From Herbaspirillum sp. YR522 (GTDB lineage Bacteria; Pseudomonadota; Gammaproteobacteria; Burkholderiales; Burkholderiaceae_D), in contig NZ_AKJA01000129.1 in assembly GCF_000282575.1 (NCBI RefSeq), positions 1 to 64,000 on the forward strand: DNA of 64,000 bases, given 5' to 3'. Shown here in pieces: positions 37,037-46,510 of this stretch. Position 1 is the first letter of the stretch. Each line of letters begins with the position of its first letter. Below the pieces are notes generated by a model, which saw nothing but the letters and a program-made list of their open reading frames with translations, was not told the origin of the DNA and did not search any database. The position numbers were made by a program, and so were the translations under genes.

Positions 37037-38059
37037 TCATTTCGCGGCGACGGCCGCGGCTTCGCGATTGACGGCGGCGATCAGGTCGCGCCCGATACGG
37101 TTTTCCATCTGCTGCTGCACCGGCAGCAGGGCCTGCCGCCATTCGGCCTTCTGTTGTTCGGACAAGCGGTAGATGGTGGTCTTGCCGGTTTTCTGCACCG
37201 CCGCCAGCGCGGCCTCGTTTTCCTGCACGGCGATGGCGTTGGCGTAGCGGGTGGCTTCCTTCATGGCCCCTTCGAGGGCACGGCGGATATCGGACGGCAA
37301 GCCGTCCCAGAACTTCTTGTTGACGATCACCGCATAGCCCAGGTACCCGTGGTCCGATACCGTGACGTGCTTTTGCACCTCGTGCATCTTCTGCGTGTAC
37401 AGGTTCGAAGGCGGGTTCTCGGTGCCGTCGACCACTCCGGCCTGCAACGCCTGGTAGACCTCCGAGAAGACCAGTACCTGGGGGCTGGCGCCCAGTGCGC
37501 GCATCTGTGCATCGAGCACCTTGGAGGACTGGATGCGCATCTTCAGGCCCCGGAAATCGGCCGGACTGTGCAGCGGCCGATTGGCCGACATCAGCTTGAA
37601 GCCGTTATCCCAATAGGCCAGCCCGGTGATGCCCTTGGGTTCGAGCTTCTTGAACAGCTCGCGCCCGATCGGGCCTTCGGTGACCCGATACAGCACTTCC
37701 TTGCTGGGGAAGATATAGGGCAGGTCGAACACCTCGAATTCCTTCACCCCCAGCGGCCCGAACTTGGCCAGCGACGGCGCCAGCATCTGCACCGCACCCA
37801 GTTGCAGGGCTTCCAGCTCTTCCTTGTCCTTGTACAACGTACTGTTGGGGTAGACCTCGACCCTGACGCGGCCGCGGGTGGCCTGCTCGGCCAGTTCCTT
37901 GAAGCGCTCGGCGCCCTTGCCCTTGGGGGTGTCGGCCGAGACCACGTGACTGAACTTGATGACAATGGGCTGCTGCGCCTGGGCGCTGCCGGTGTCGCCG
38001 CTACCGGTGGCAAAGATGAGCACGGCCGACATCACGCGCGCCAGGAAATGAAACTTCAT
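37037..38059 (-). CDS. dctP: TRAP-type dicarboxylate-binding protein DctP (orphan)
   Basis: This 340-residue periplasmic protein binds a C4-dicarboxylate-type carboxylate. A signal peptide spans about residues 1-28. The mature part begins QQPIVIKFSHVVSADTPKGKGAE and contains the DctP hallmark LKMRIQSSKV with the conserved carboxylate-binding arginine, then FSEVYQALQAGVVDGTENPPSN. Length is normal. No dctQ or dctM membrane genes are next to it. Instead it is divergent from a DctS/DctR-like two-component system, so it may serve as ligand sensor for that kinase, or as binding protein for a transporter encoded elsewhere. Confidence 0.92.
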   Translation of the reverse strand: MKFHFLARVMSAVLIFATGSGDTGSAQAQQPIVIKFSHVVSADTPKGKGAERFKELAEQATRGRVRVEVYPNSTLYKDKEELEALQLGAVQMLAPSLAKFGPLGVKEFEVFDLPYIFPSKEVLYRVTEGPIGRELFKKLEPKGITGLAYWDNGFKLMSANRPLHSPADFRGLKMRIQSSKVLDAQMRALGASPQVLVFSEVYQALQAGVVDGTENPPSNLYTQKMHEVQKHVTVSDHGYLGYAVIVNKKFWDGLPSDIRRALEGAMKEATRYANAIAVQENEAALAAVQKTGKTTIYRLSEQQKAEWRQALLPVQQQMENRIGRDLIAAVNREAAAVAAK

Positions 38060-38239
38060 GGTGTCCCCTGCGACCTTCGAAGGATATTGTTATGAACCGC
38101 CTTGGCGACCTGCGCGGATTCTGCCCAGGCCGCGCCGTCGCGGGCAACTGTGGATAACCACATCGACCGCAACGCCAGGCCGATGCTGCACTGCGCCACG
38201 CTGGCGCTGCCCGCCCGCCCCCGCTACACTGGCGACGAC

Positions 38240-40258
38240 ATGAAACCGCCCGCCATCAACGCCCAGCCCACTGCCGCCTCGCTGCTGCTCGCCCCCAGCC
38301 GCAAGACCACCATGCGCTGGCTGATCCCCTTCCTGCTGGTGCTGCTGTTCTTGCTGACGCTGATCTGGTTGCCGCGCCAGGCGCAGCAGATGGAAGCCAG
38401 CGAACGGCTGGAGCAATTGATCGCCGACTCGCTGTGGGTAGAACAGGCCATCCGCTTCCAGCTCAGCCGCGACGACGAAAGCATGCGCATCATCGCCCGC
38501 GAGATCGTCGGCAACCACCTGCACCAGGACCAGTTCCGCGCCCGCATCAATGCCCTGCTGCGCAACAACCGCGAATTCTATCGGGTCACCTGGCTCGATG
38601 TCGAGGGCAAGCCGGTGGCTTCCAGCGACGACTTTCCGATCGGTCGCAGCGACCTTTCGGAACCGTCGCGCATGACCGAGCAGCGGGCGCGCCAGATGCG
38701 CCGGCCGCTCTATAGCCCGCCGGCGGTGCCACCCGGCATCGCCGAGCCGACGCTGATGGATTACCACGTGCCGATGTTTCGCGATAACCATTACGTGGGC
38801 AGCCTGGTGGCCAGCTATGCGGTGGTGCGCATCCTCAACGAAATGGTGCCGTGGTGGTTTGCGCAGGACAACGAGATCTCCCTCACCGACACCGACGACA
38901 GCGTGATCGCCCGCCGCACCGCCGGCGGCCCAGGCCTGAACGTCTATACCCACCGCCGCGAACTGGAATTGCCGGGCTTGACGCTGGTACTGCACACCAA
39001 TAGCACCAAGAGCGCCCCCAAGTTGCTGCCCAACCTGCTGGTGGGGTCGGTGATCGTGCTGTCGCTGGGACTGCTGTGGAGCCTGTGGGCCCTGTGGCGC
39101 GACATCAACCGCCGCACCCAGGCCGAAGGCGCGCTGTGGAAGGAGGCGTCGTTCCGGGCGGCAATGGAGAACTCGCTCATCACCGGCATGCGCGCGCGCG
39201 ACCTGCAGGGCCGCATCACCTATGTCAACCCGGCCTTCTGCAAGATGGTGGGCATCGACGCCGAACAGCTGGTGGGCAAGATCCCGCCCATGCCCTACTG
39301 GGCGCCCGAAGCCATCGACGAATACCAGGAACGCTTTTCCAATGTGCTGGCCGGGCGCATCACGCCGCAGTTCGAAACCATCTTCCAGCGCAGCAACGGC
39401 GAGCGCTTCCCGGTGCTGATCTTCGAGGCGCCGCTGGTCGACCAGAACGGCAAGCAGACCGGCTGGATGGGGTCGATCCTGGACATTTCCGAACGCAAGC
39501 GGGCCGAGGACCTGAACCGGACCCAGGAAGAGAAACTGCAGGCCAGCGCCCGCCTGGCCTGCATGGGCGAGATCGCCTCGACCCTGGCGCACGAACTGAA
39601 CCAGCCGCTGGGGGCTATCTCCAGCTACGCCACCGGCGCCCTCAACATGGTCAAGCAGGGCAGCGTGGAACCGTCCGCGCTCACCCCGGCGCTGGAAAAG
39701 ATCCACGCCCAGGCGCAGCGCGCCGGGCACGTGATCCGCAGCGTCCACCAGTTCGTGCGCAAGCGCGAGCCTGCGCGCACGCCGCTGCAGGTCAAGCAGC
39801 TCATCGATAACGTCACCCCGCTGATCGAATTGCAGGCGCAGCAATTCTTCGTGGTGCTGCAGACCCAGGTCCCGCCCCGGTTGCCCGACGTGCTGGGCGA
39901 CGCCGTGCTGCTGGAACAGGTGATCCTGAACCTGACGCGCAACGGCATCCAGGCCATGACGGCCAGCCCGCCCGAGCGGCGCATCCTGCGCATCGTGGCC
40001 GAGATCGACCGCAGCCAGCCCGGTACCGAAGCGGTGGTGGTGTCGGTCATCGACCAGGGGCACGGGATCGCCGAGGAAGTGGCGGCGCGGCTGTTCTCGC
40101 CGTTCTTCTCGACCAAGGCCGAAGGCATGGGAATGGGGCTCAACATCTGCCGCACCACCATCGAGTTCCATGGCGGCACGCTGACCTACACCGACAACCC
40201 GGCAGGCGGTACAATCTTCCGGTTTTCGCTGCCAGCCCTGGGCGCAGCACCCGCATAG
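38240..40258 (+). CDS. dctS: DctS-like sensor histidine kinase
   Basis: This inner-membrane kinase of 672 residues probably senses C4-dicarboxylates. Two membrane segments (about 25-46 and 260-283) bracket a periplasmic sensor domain; a cytoplasmic PAS domain (about 305-425, MENSLITGMRARDLQGRITY) and the transmitter follow. The phospho-accepting His is near 451 in ASTLAHELNQPLGAISSYA. The ATPase has N (VILNLTRNGIQAM), G1 (SVIDQGHGI) and G2 (GMGMGLNIC) boxes. ATG 38240 is used, as no family sequence extends further. The response-regulator gene follows after 46 bp; dctP is divergent. The gene name rests on layout and context. Confidence 0.88.
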   Translation: MKPPAINAQPTAASLLLAPSRKTTMRWLIPFLLVLLFLLTLIWLPRQAQQMEASERLEQLIADSLWVEQAIRFQLSRDDESMRIIAREIVGNHLHQDQFRARINALLRNNREFYRVTWLDVEGKPVASSDDFPIGRSDLSEPSRMTEQRARQMRRPLYSPPAVPPGIAEPTLMDYHVPMFRDNHYVGSLVASYAVVRILNEMVPWWFAQDNEISLTDTDDSVIARRTAGGPGLNVYTHRRELELPGLTLVLHTNSTKSAPKLLPNLLVGSVIVLSLGLLWSLWALWRDINRRTQAEGALWKEASFRAAMENSLITGMRARDLQGRITYVNPAFCKMVGIDAEQLVGKIPPMPYWAPEAIDEYQERFSNVLAGRITPQFETIFQRSNGERFPVLIFEAPLVDQNGKQTGWMGSILDISERKRAEDLNRTQEEKLQASARLACMGEIASTLAHELNQPLGAISSYATGALNMVKQGSVEPSALTPALEKIHAQAQRAGHVIRSVHQFVRKREPARTPLQVKQLIDNVTPLIELQAQQFFVVLQTQVPPRLPDVLGDAVLLEQVILNLTRNGIQAMTASPPERRILRIVAEIDRSQPGTEAVVVSVIDQGHGIAEEVAARLFSPFFSTKAEGMGMGLNICRTTIEFHGGTLTYTDNPAGGTIFRFSLPALGAAPA

Positions 40259-40304
40259 CCCTTCAACTCCACGCGTTGCGCGTTTGCCAGGCGCCACCCA
40301 TTCG

Positions 40305-40895
40305 ATGCTGCATATAGTCGACGACGAAGAAATCATCCGCGATTCGCTGACCTGGCTGGCGCGCTCCCGCAACATCGCCGCCGTCAGCTACGACAGCGCC
40401 CAGGCGCTGCTGTCGGCGCTGGACAATGACGCCGCCTTCGATGCCGGGGGCGAATGCATCCTGCTCGATGTGCGCATGCCCGACATGAGCGGCGTGGCGC
40501 TGTTCAACCAGCTGGCGGCGCGGGCGCTGACCCGGCGCCGCCCGGTGATCTTCCTCACCGGCCACGGCGACGTGCCGATGGCGGTCGACATGCTCAAGAA
40601 CGGCGCCTTCGACTTCTTCGAGAAGCCGTTCAACGACAACCAGTTGATGGACCGCGTGCTGCAGGCGCTGGAAAGCTCGCGCCAGGCCGGCGAAGACGCC
40701 GCCGTGCAGTCGCGGCTGGCGGCATTGTCGGCGCGCGAACGCGAGGTGCTCGACCTGATCCTGGCGGGCAAGATGAACAAGGTGATCGCCGACGAGCTCG
40801 GTATCAGCATGCGTACGGTCGAGGTCCACCGCGCGCATATCTTCGACAAGATGAACGTCAAGACGGCAGTGGAACTGGCGCGCCTGCTGAAATAA
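40305..40895 (+). CDS. dctR: DctR-like FixJ/NarL-type response regulator
   Basis: This 196-residue regulator has an N-terminal receiver domain with acidic residues at its start (HIVDDEEIIRDSL), the phosphorylatable Asp at about 55 (CILLDVRMPDMSG), the T (FLTGHGDV) and the K (FFEKPF). A LuxR/FixJ helix-turn-helix follows (LSAREREVLDLILAGKMNKVIADELGISMRTVEVHRAHI). It pairs with the upstream kinase. ATG 40305 is preferred to the upstream TTG in frame. By analogy with DctSR it would activate dicarboxylate uptake, possibly the divergent dctP. Confidence 0.9.
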   Translation: MLHIVDDEEIIRDSLTWLARSRNIAAVSYDSAQALLSALDNDAAFDAGGECILLDVRMPDMSGVALFNQLAARALTRRRPVIFLTGHGDVPMAVDMLKNGAFDFFEKPFNDNQLMDRVLQALESSRQAGEDAAVQSRLAALSAREREVLDLILAGKMNKVIADELGISMRTVEVHRAHIFDKMNVKTAVELARLLK

Positions 40896-40901
40896 TCCGC
40901 T

Positions 40902-41984
40902 TCAATCCTGGTGGCGCGCCAGCGCCCAGGCCGCGTGTTCGCGCACCATTTCCGATGGATGCGCGCCGGCGTCCTGCAGGGCCGCCACGATCGGCGCACT
41001 GCCGCGGATGGCGGGGTCGTCGGCGGCATTGCCCAGACCGACGGCCAGGTTGCGCAGCCAGCGCTCGTGGCCGATGCGGCGGATGGCGCTGCCTTCGGTG
41101 TTGTTCAGGAACTGCTCTTCGCTCCAGGCAAACAATTCCAGCAGGCTGGCGCTATCGAGGCCATGACGCGCATCGAAGTCGGCCAGCGTGCTGCGCTGGG
41201 CAAACTTGTTCCATGGGCAATACAGCTGGCAGTCGTCGCAGCCGTAGATGCGGTTGCCGATCAGCGGCCGCAACTCGGGCGGAATGCTGCCCTTGAGTTC
41301 GATGGTGAGATACGAGATGCAGCGCCGGGCATCGAGCTCGTAGGGCGCCACGATGGCCTGGGTCGGGCATACCTCGATGCAACTCGTGCATTGCCCGCAG
41401 CGTGGCGTGACCGGCGCGTCCACCGGCAGCGGCAGGTCGGTCAGGATCTCGCCCAGGAAGAACATCGACCCGGCCTCGCGATGCAACAGCAGGGTGTGCT
41501 TCCCACGCCATCCCAGGCCGGCTTTTTCGGCCAGGGCCACTTCCATCACCGGCGCCGAATCGGTAAAGACGCGGTAGCCGAACGGCCCGGTGCGGGCCTC
41601 GATGCGGCTGGCCAGCTGCTGCAGCCGCGCCCGCAATACCTTGTGATAGTCGCGTCCACGGGCATACAGCGACACCTGCGCCATCCGCGCATCGGCGCTG
41701 CGGGCGCTTTCGCGCGCACGCCAGTCGTCGCCACTGGCCGCCGGCAGGTAAGGCATGCGCGCGGTGATGACCCGCACCGTGCCCGGCACCAGTTCGGCCG
41801 GCCGGGCGCGCTTCATGCCGTGGCTTGCCATATAATCCATCTCGCCGTGGTAGCCGCGGTCGAGCCAGGCCTGGAAGCCGGCCTCGCGATGCGACAGGTC
41901 GACGTCGGCGATGCGCAACTCGGCAAACCCGAGTTCCTGGCCCCAGGCCTTGATATCGACGGCAAGTGCGGCAAGATCGGTCAT
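40902..41984 (-). CDS. queG: Epoxyqueuosine reductase QueG
   Basis: This 360-residue cobalamin-dependent enzyme reduces epoxyqueuosine to queuosine in tRNA. Two 4Fe-4S clusters are visible: CGQCTSCIEVCP, and GCDDCQLYCPWN. The DUF1730 region has HGEMDYMASHGMKRARP and YALGRDYH-like YARGRDYHKVLRARLQ. A C-terminal HEAT-like repeat (IVAALQDAGAHPSEMVREHAAWALARH) completes the bacterial form. ATG 41984 starts MTDLAALAVDIKAWGQELGF. It is divergent from tsaE, a pairing of two tRNA-modification genes that is common in proteobacteria. Confidence 0.96.
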   Translation of the reverse strand: MTDLAALAVDIKAWGQELGFAELRIADVDLSHREAGFQAWLDRGYHGEMDYMASHGMKRARPAELVPGTVRVITARMPYLPAASGDDWRARESARSADARMAQVSLYARGRDYHKVLRARLQQLASRIEARTGPFGYRVFTDSAPVMEVALAEKAGLGWRGKHTLLLHREAGSMFFLGEILTDLPLPVDAPVTPRCGQCTSCIEVCPTQAIVAPYELDARRCISYLTIELKGSIPPELRPLIGNRIYGCDDCQLYCPWNKFAQRSTLADFDARHGLDSASLLELFAWSEEQFLNNTEGSAIRRIGHERWLRNLAVGLGNAADDPAIRGSAPIVAALQDAGAHPSEMVREHAAWALARHQD

Positions 41985-42025
41985 GAAACGAAAGACATCC
42001 GTCAGTAGGGACAAAAGGTTTGAAC

Positions 42026-42511
42026 ATGCAGCGCCGCCAACTCCACCTGCCCGACGAGGCCGCCACCGCCCGCCTGGGCGCAGACCTGGCCCAGGCCCTG
42101 GCGCCGGGCCTGGTGCTGTACCTGCATGGCGACCTGGGCGCCGGCAAGACCACCCTGACCCGCGCGCTGCTGCATGCGGCCGGTTACCAGGGACGGGTCA
42201 AGAGCCCGACCTACACGCTGGCCGAGCCCTATGAGGTCAAGCTGGCAGAGCGCATGGTAACAGTCATCCACTTCGATCTCTACCGGATGGCCAGCCCGGA
42301 GGAATTCCTGGAGGCCGGTTTTCGTGAACATTTCAACGAAAACACAATCTGTGTAGTCGAATGGCCGGAAAAAGGCGACACAGTGTTGCCTGCACCGGAC
42401 ATTGAGCTCACCCTGGTACTCGCAGCCCACGGCCGTGATGTAGAATTATGCGCGTTGTCCGACAAGGGTCTTGAATGCCTCGCTCGACTGAAATTCGCTC
42501 CGAATCTGTAA
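42026..42511 (+). CDS. tsaE: tRNA threonylcarbamoyladenosine biosynthesis ATPase TsaE
   Basis: This ATPase of about 161 residues activates the TsaBD complex for t6A synthesis. The Walker A GDLGAGKTTLTRALL, the following GRVKSPTYTLAEPYE, the HFDLYR strand and CVVEWPEKG are all diagnostic. AAAAGG lies 7 nt before the ATG at 42026; a TTG in frame 6 nt upstream is the alternative start. Its last 37 bp overlap the amiC start, so the two are translationally coupled, the usual tsaE-amiC arrangement. Confidence 0.96.
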   Translation: MQRRQLHLPDEAATARLGADLAQALAPGLVLYLHGDLGAGKTTLTRALLHAAGYQGRVKSPTYTLAEPYEVKLAERMVTVIHFDLYRMASPEEFLEAGFREHFNENTICVVEWPEKGDTVLPAPDIELTLVLAAHGRDVELCALSDKGLECLARLKFAPNL

Positions 42512-43827
42512 AGTCCAAAAGCCGCCGCACTGTCCTCAAAGCTGGCGGTGTCCTGTTCGTCTCCGTGGTCACCCCATTGCCTGCCTGCGCCTCGCAGATC
42601 CTGGCGGTGCGTGTCTGGCCGTCCGACGACTACACCCGCGTCACGCTGGAGAACGACAGCAATCTCAAGGTCACCCATTTCGTGGTCAAGGACCCGGAAC
42701 GCCTGGTGGTCGACATCGAAGGCATCGATCTCAATAGCACCCTGAAGGACCTGGTAGCCAAGATCCAGCCCAACGACCCCTACATCAAGCAGGTGCGCGT
42801 TGGCCAGAACCGGCCCAGCGTGGTGCGCCTGGTGTTCGACCTGAAGGACGAGATCAAGCCGCAGGTATTTACGCTGGCGCCGGTGGGCGAATACAAGTAC
42901 CGCTTCGTGATCGACCTGTATCCGGCCAATCCGGCCGACCCGATCGCCGCCCTGATCCAGAAGGGCGACTGGCTCAAGGAGGCCCCGCGCGAGCCGGCCC
43001 AGGCGCAAGCGCCGGTCAAGCCCGACCCGGTGCCGCTGGTCGAGGCCAAGCCGCCGGCCGAGGATCGCGCCGAGAAGAACCCCCGGGTGGTGCCGGAGGA
43101 GCCGCGCATGCAGCTCACCCGCATGATCACCATCGCCCTCGATCCCGGCCACGGCGGCGAAGACCCGGGCGCCACCGGCGCGCGCGGCAACCGCGAGAAG
43201 GACGTGGTGCTGTCGATCGCCAAGCGCCTCAAGCGCAAGATCGAGCAATATCCCAACATGCGCGTCATGCTCACCCGTGACGCCGATTTCTTCGTCCCGC
43301 TGGGCATGCGCGTGGTCAAGGCGCGCAAGGTGCAGGCCGACCTGTTCGTGTCGATCCACGCCGACGCCTTCGTGCAGCCTACCGCCCGCGGCTCGTCGGT
43401 ATTCGCGCTGTCCGAAAAGGGCGCCAGCTCGACTGCCGCGCGCTGGCTGGCCAACAAGGAGAACTCGGCCGACCTGATCGGTGGCGTCAACATCAAGACC
43501 CACGACCGCCAGCTCGCCAGCGTGCTGCTGGACCTGTCGACCACGGCCCAGATCAATGACAGCCTGCGGGTCGGCAATGCGGTGCTGAAGGAGATCGGCG
43601 GCATCAACCGGCTGCACAAGGGGGCCGTCGAACAGGCCGGCTTTGCGGTACTCAAGGCCCCGGACATCCCCAGCATCCTGATTGAGACCGCCTTCATCTC
43701 GAACCCCGAGGAAGAGGCCAAGCTGACCGACGAGCGCTACCAGGAACAGTTGGCCGACGCCATCCTGACCGGGATTCGCAACTACTTCGCCAAGAATCCC
43801 CCGTTGGCCAAGAACAAGCTGACCTGA
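42475..43827 (+). CDS. amiC: N-acetylmuramoyl-L-alanine amidase AmiC
   Basis: This 450-residue periplasmic enzyme splits septal peptidoglycan during daughter-cell separation. The N-terminus is a Tat signal (SRRTVLKAGG at 16-25), matching the Tat export known for AmiC. An AMIN domain (about 45-150) targets the septum, a Pro/Lys/Glu-rich linker follows, and the Amidase_3 domain (about 220-450) has the zinc ligands in DPGHGGEDPG and SIHADAF, the NREKDVVL segment and the catalytic IETAFISNPEEE. It overlaps tsaE and ends at a strong terminator. Confidence 0.95.
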   Translation: MPRSTEIRSESVKSKSRRTVLKAGGVLFVSVVTPLPACASQILAVRVWPSDDYTRVTLENDSNLKVTHFVVKDPERLVVDIEGIDLNSTLKDLVAKIQPNDPYIKQVRVGQNRPSVVRLVFDLKDEIKPQVFTLAPVGEYKYRFVIDLYPANPADPIAALIQKGDWLKEAPREPAQAQAPVKPDPVPLVEAKPPAEDRAEKNPRVVPEEPRMQLTRMITIALDPGHGGEDPGATGARGNREKDVVLSIAKRLKRKIEQYPNMRVMLTRDADFFVPLGMRVVKARKVQADLFVSIHADAFVQPTARGSSVFALSEKGASSTAARWLANKENSADLIGGVNIKTHDRQLASVLLDLSTTAQINDSLRVGNAVLKEIGGINRLHKGAVEQAGFAVLKAPDIPSILIETAFISNPEEEAKLTDERYQEQLADAILTGIRNYFAKNPPLAKNKLT

Positions 43828-44161
43828 AGCCCCGGGCTGGATGCTCCGACCAGGCGCTTCCTTCGACGGAGCGCCTTTTTTATGCCCGAGCCGGACCGGA
43901 TCGGCGCGTGCGATTGCCCGACTTTGCCATTCATGGCACGCCGCAGCATGGTGCCCCGTTGAAAATCGCCCCCGGCGCAAGGCCAGAACAAACCGTCAAA
44001 ACACCGTCTTCTCTGCAGATACGCCGTCGCGGGGCTCCCTTTAATATGGTTCAAAGGATGGTGGAGGCCCAGCCTCCGGTCCACGCGTGGGGGCGCGTGG
44101 CACCCATCTCGCCATGCACGCCCCTGGGATTTCACGTCGACTAATCTACTGGGGGCAGGGG
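43828..44161. other. amiC-exporter operon intergenic region
   Basis: After the amiC terminator about 280 bp remain without a gene. TAATAT (44041-44046) could be a -10 box, but no good -35 precedes it. GGAGGCCCAGCCTCC and neighbouring GC palindromes may fold in the leader of the export operon. Confidence 0.4.
43852..43881 (+). terminator. Rho-independent terminator after amiC
   Basis: AGGCGCT and AGCGCCT pair over an 11-nt loop and are followed by a T-run. Confidence 0.85.
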
Positions 44162-45700
44162 ATGGGCGCCACGGGGTTTCGTATTGTCTTTTCTTCTTCG
44201 CCGCTTGCGGTGCCGCACGCCGTGCTGGCCGCGCTACTGGCGTCATTGCTACTGGCCGGCTGCGGTTCGGTGGGGGTACAACCCTATTCGGAAGCCGAGA
44301 TTGCCGCCCGCACCGCCGCCGATCGCGCTGCCGCACAGCAGGATGTGCCTGCCATCACCGAAGCGCTGACGATGGAGCAGGCCATCGCCCGGGCGCTCAA
44401 GTACAACCTGGAACGTCGTGCCAAGATGCTCGAGGAAGCGCTGGCCTACGACCAGCTCGACACCGCCACCTGGGACATGCTGCCGCGCCTGATGGCGCAA
44501 GCCGGCTACAGCCGTCGCAACAAGGACCTCATCACCAACAGCGTCGACTCGGTCACTGGCCAGCCGTCACTGGCGCATCCCTATGTGTCATCCGAGCGCG
44601 CGCACGCCACCGCGGAACTGGGCCTGACCTGGAACCTGCTCGATTTCGGCTTGAGCTATATCGCCGCCAAGCAACAGGCCGACCGCGTGCTGATCGCCGC
44701 CGAACGCCGGCGCAAGGCCATGCACCTGCTGTTGCAGGACGTGGTCACCGCGTTCTGGCGCACGGCCAGCGCCCAGAAGCTGCAAGAGCAGGTGACGCTG
44801 GCCATCGTCAATGCCGAGAGTGCGCTGGAGGACGCGCGCCGCGCCGAGTCCGAACGGGTACGCTCGCCCATCGACGCCCTGCGCTACCAGCGCCAATTGC
44901 TGGAAAACCTGCGCCTGCTGGAAAATATCGAGCAAGAGCTGGCGGCAGGCAGAATGGAGCTGGCGCTGTTGATGAATGCACCGCCCGGCCTGCATTTCCG
45001 CGTGGTGGAGCCCGAGGAACGGCTGGCCACGCCGTTGCTGGCGATCCCCATGCCGCAGATGGAAGAGCTGGCCATGCAGCACAACGCCGACATCCGCGAA
45101 CAGCAATACAGCAGCCGCATCGCAGTGGAGGAAACCAAGCGCGCCATGCTCAAGCTGTTTCCCAACCTGTCCTTCAATGCCGGCATCCGCCATGACAGCG
45201 ATCGCTACATGATCAACAACACCTGGAACGAGACCGGCCTGCAGCTTTCGTACAACATCTTCAACCTGCTGGCCGCGCCGTCGCAGAAGAAACTGGCCGA
45301 GGCCGGCGTCAAGCTGGCCGACCAGCGTCGCATCGCGACCCAGATGACGGTGCTCACGCAGGTCCACCTGTCACGGATGCAATACGAGGCGGCCTACCGC
45401 CAGTACCTGCGCTCCGACGAGATCTGGCATGCCGACGAAAAGATCGCCGAACACAGCAGGAACCGCGAACTGGCGCAAACCCAGAGCCGGCTGGAACTGG
45501 TGTCGAACAACGCCGCGGCCATCGTCAGCCTGTTGCGCCGCTACCAGTCCATGGCGCAGGTGCAGAACATGCGCGGCAAGCTGCAGGCCACGCTGGGCAT
45601 GGAACCCGACATCGGCAGCGTGGACGAGCTGTCACTGGACCAGCTCGCCGCCCAGGTCGGCGCGGTGCTGCAGCAATGGCAGGCCCCTGCGGTGAATTAG
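44162..45700 (+). CDS. TolC-like outer-membrane efflux lipoprotein
   Basis: This 512-residue protein is predicted to form the outer-membrane channel of the export system. It has a lipoprotein signal ending in LLLAGC (Cys 34) and two TolC/OEP-type coiled-coil halves; LGLTWNLLDFGLSYIAAKQQADRV and GLQLSYNIFNLLAAPSQKKLAEAG are the paired beta-strand-to-helix regions typical of the family. GGGGCAGGGG precedes ATG 44162; upstream in-frame starts lack signal-peptide logic. It is the first of four genes spaced by 3 nt or overlapping by 4 nt, all on the plus strand, so a single operon is very likely. It partners with HlyD adaptors, but no inner-membrane ATPase or RND pump is encoded. Confidence 0.88.
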   Translation: MGATGFRIVFSSSPLAVPHAVLAALLASLLLAGCGSVGVQPYSEAEIAARTAADRAAAQQDVPAITEALTMEQAIARALKYNLERRAKMLEEALAYDQLDTATWDMLPRLMAQAGYSRRNKDLITNSVDSVTGQPSLAHPYVSSERAHATAELGLTWNLLDFGLSYIAAKQQADRVLIAAERRRKAMHLLLQDVVTAFWRTASAQKLQEQVTLAIVNAESALEDARRAESERVRSPIDALRYQRQLLENLRLLENIEQELAAGRMELALLMNAPPGLHFRVVEPEERLATPLLAIPMPQMEELAMQHNADIREQQYSSRIAVEETKRAMLKLFPNLSFNAGIRHDSDRYMINNTWNETGLQLSYNIFNLLAAPSQKKLAEAGVKLADQRRIATQMTVLTQVHLSRMQYEAAYRQYLRSDEIWHADEKIAEHSRNRELAQTQSRLELVSNNAAAIVSLLRRYQSMAQVQNMRGKLQATLGMEPDIGSVDELSLDQLAAQVGAVLQQWQAPAVN

Positions 45701-45703
45701 ACG

Positions 45704-46510
45704 ATGAGGTGCTCCATGCTGTTATCGACCGCACGCTGCGGCTCCGCCTTGCCGATCTTGCTGCTGGCGCTGCTGCCCGGCACCGGTGCGCTGGCGCAAG
45801 CGACGGCCCCGACTGCCGCCCCCGCGACGATGCAGCGTTCGGCAATCGAAAGGCAGGACCTGCGCGCGCAACTCTCGCCGCGCCGCTATACCACGTTGGC
45901 GGCGGAGATCGGCGCCAAGATCAATCGCATCGAGGTGGCCGAGGGCGCCCGCTTTCGCGCCGGCCAGACGCTGATCCTGTTCGACTGCTCGCTGCAGCAG
46001 GCGCAGCTGCAAAAGGTCAGGGCGACCCTGGCGGCGGCCGACCAGACCTACAACGCCAACAAGCGACTGGCCGAACTCAATTCGATCGGCAAGCTGGAAC
46101 TGGAACTGTCGCAGGCCGAAGCCAGCAAGGCACGTGCCGATGTCGCGTACATGAACATCTCGCTGGACAAATGCCGCCTCCCCGCTCCCTTCAACGGCCG
46201 CGTAGCCGAACAGCGCGCCCGCGAACAGCAGTACGTGCAGCCGGGCCAGCCGCTGCTCGATATCCTCGACGATTCGGTGCTGGAACTCGACTTCATCGTA
46301 CCCAGCAAATGGCTGGCATGGCTCAAGCCGAACCAGAAATTCCAGGTCGCCATCGACGAGACCGGTCGCAGCTATCCGGCCAAGATCCTGCGCATCGGCG
46401 CCCGGGTGGATCCAGTAAGCCAGTCGGTCAAGCTGACCGCCGCCATCGACGGCCAGTTCGATGAACTGATGGCGGGCATGAGCGGTCGCGTGATGATGAC
46501 ACCGCCATGA
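45704..46510 (+). CDS. Secreted HlyD/RND-type periplasmic adaptor
   Basis: This 268-residue periplasmic membrane-fusion protein has an N-terminal signal peptide (hydrophobic core SALPILLLALLPGTGALAQA) and the adaptor layout: lipoyl half, short coiled-coil hairpin, lipoyl half and beta-barrel (KINRIEVAEGARFRAGQTLI, then CRLPAPFNGRVAEQRAREQQYVQPGQPLLDI). It starts 3 nt after the TolC-like gene; a start at 45716 (second Met) is equally possible and has GAGG upstream. Its stop overlaps the next start by 4 nt. Within the operon it would link the outer-membrane channel to the two membrane-anchored adaptors. Confidence 0.88.
   Translation: MRCSMLLSTARCGSALPILLLALLPGTGALAQATAPTAAPATMQRSAIERQDLRAQLSPRRYTTLAAEIGAKINRIEVAEGARFRAGQTLILFDCSLQQAQLQKVRATLAAADQTYNANKRLAELNSIGKLELELSQAEASKARADVAYMNISLDKCRLPAPFNGRVAEQRAREQQYVQPGQPLLDILDDSVLELDFIVPSKWLAWLKPNQKFQVAIDETGRSYPAKILRIGARVDPVSQSVKLTAAIDGQFDELMAGMSGRVMMTPP

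Noticed and set aside
43881-44161. Possible riboswitch before the TolC-like gene
   Set aside because: GC palindromes are present, but no known aptamer core could be matched by eye.
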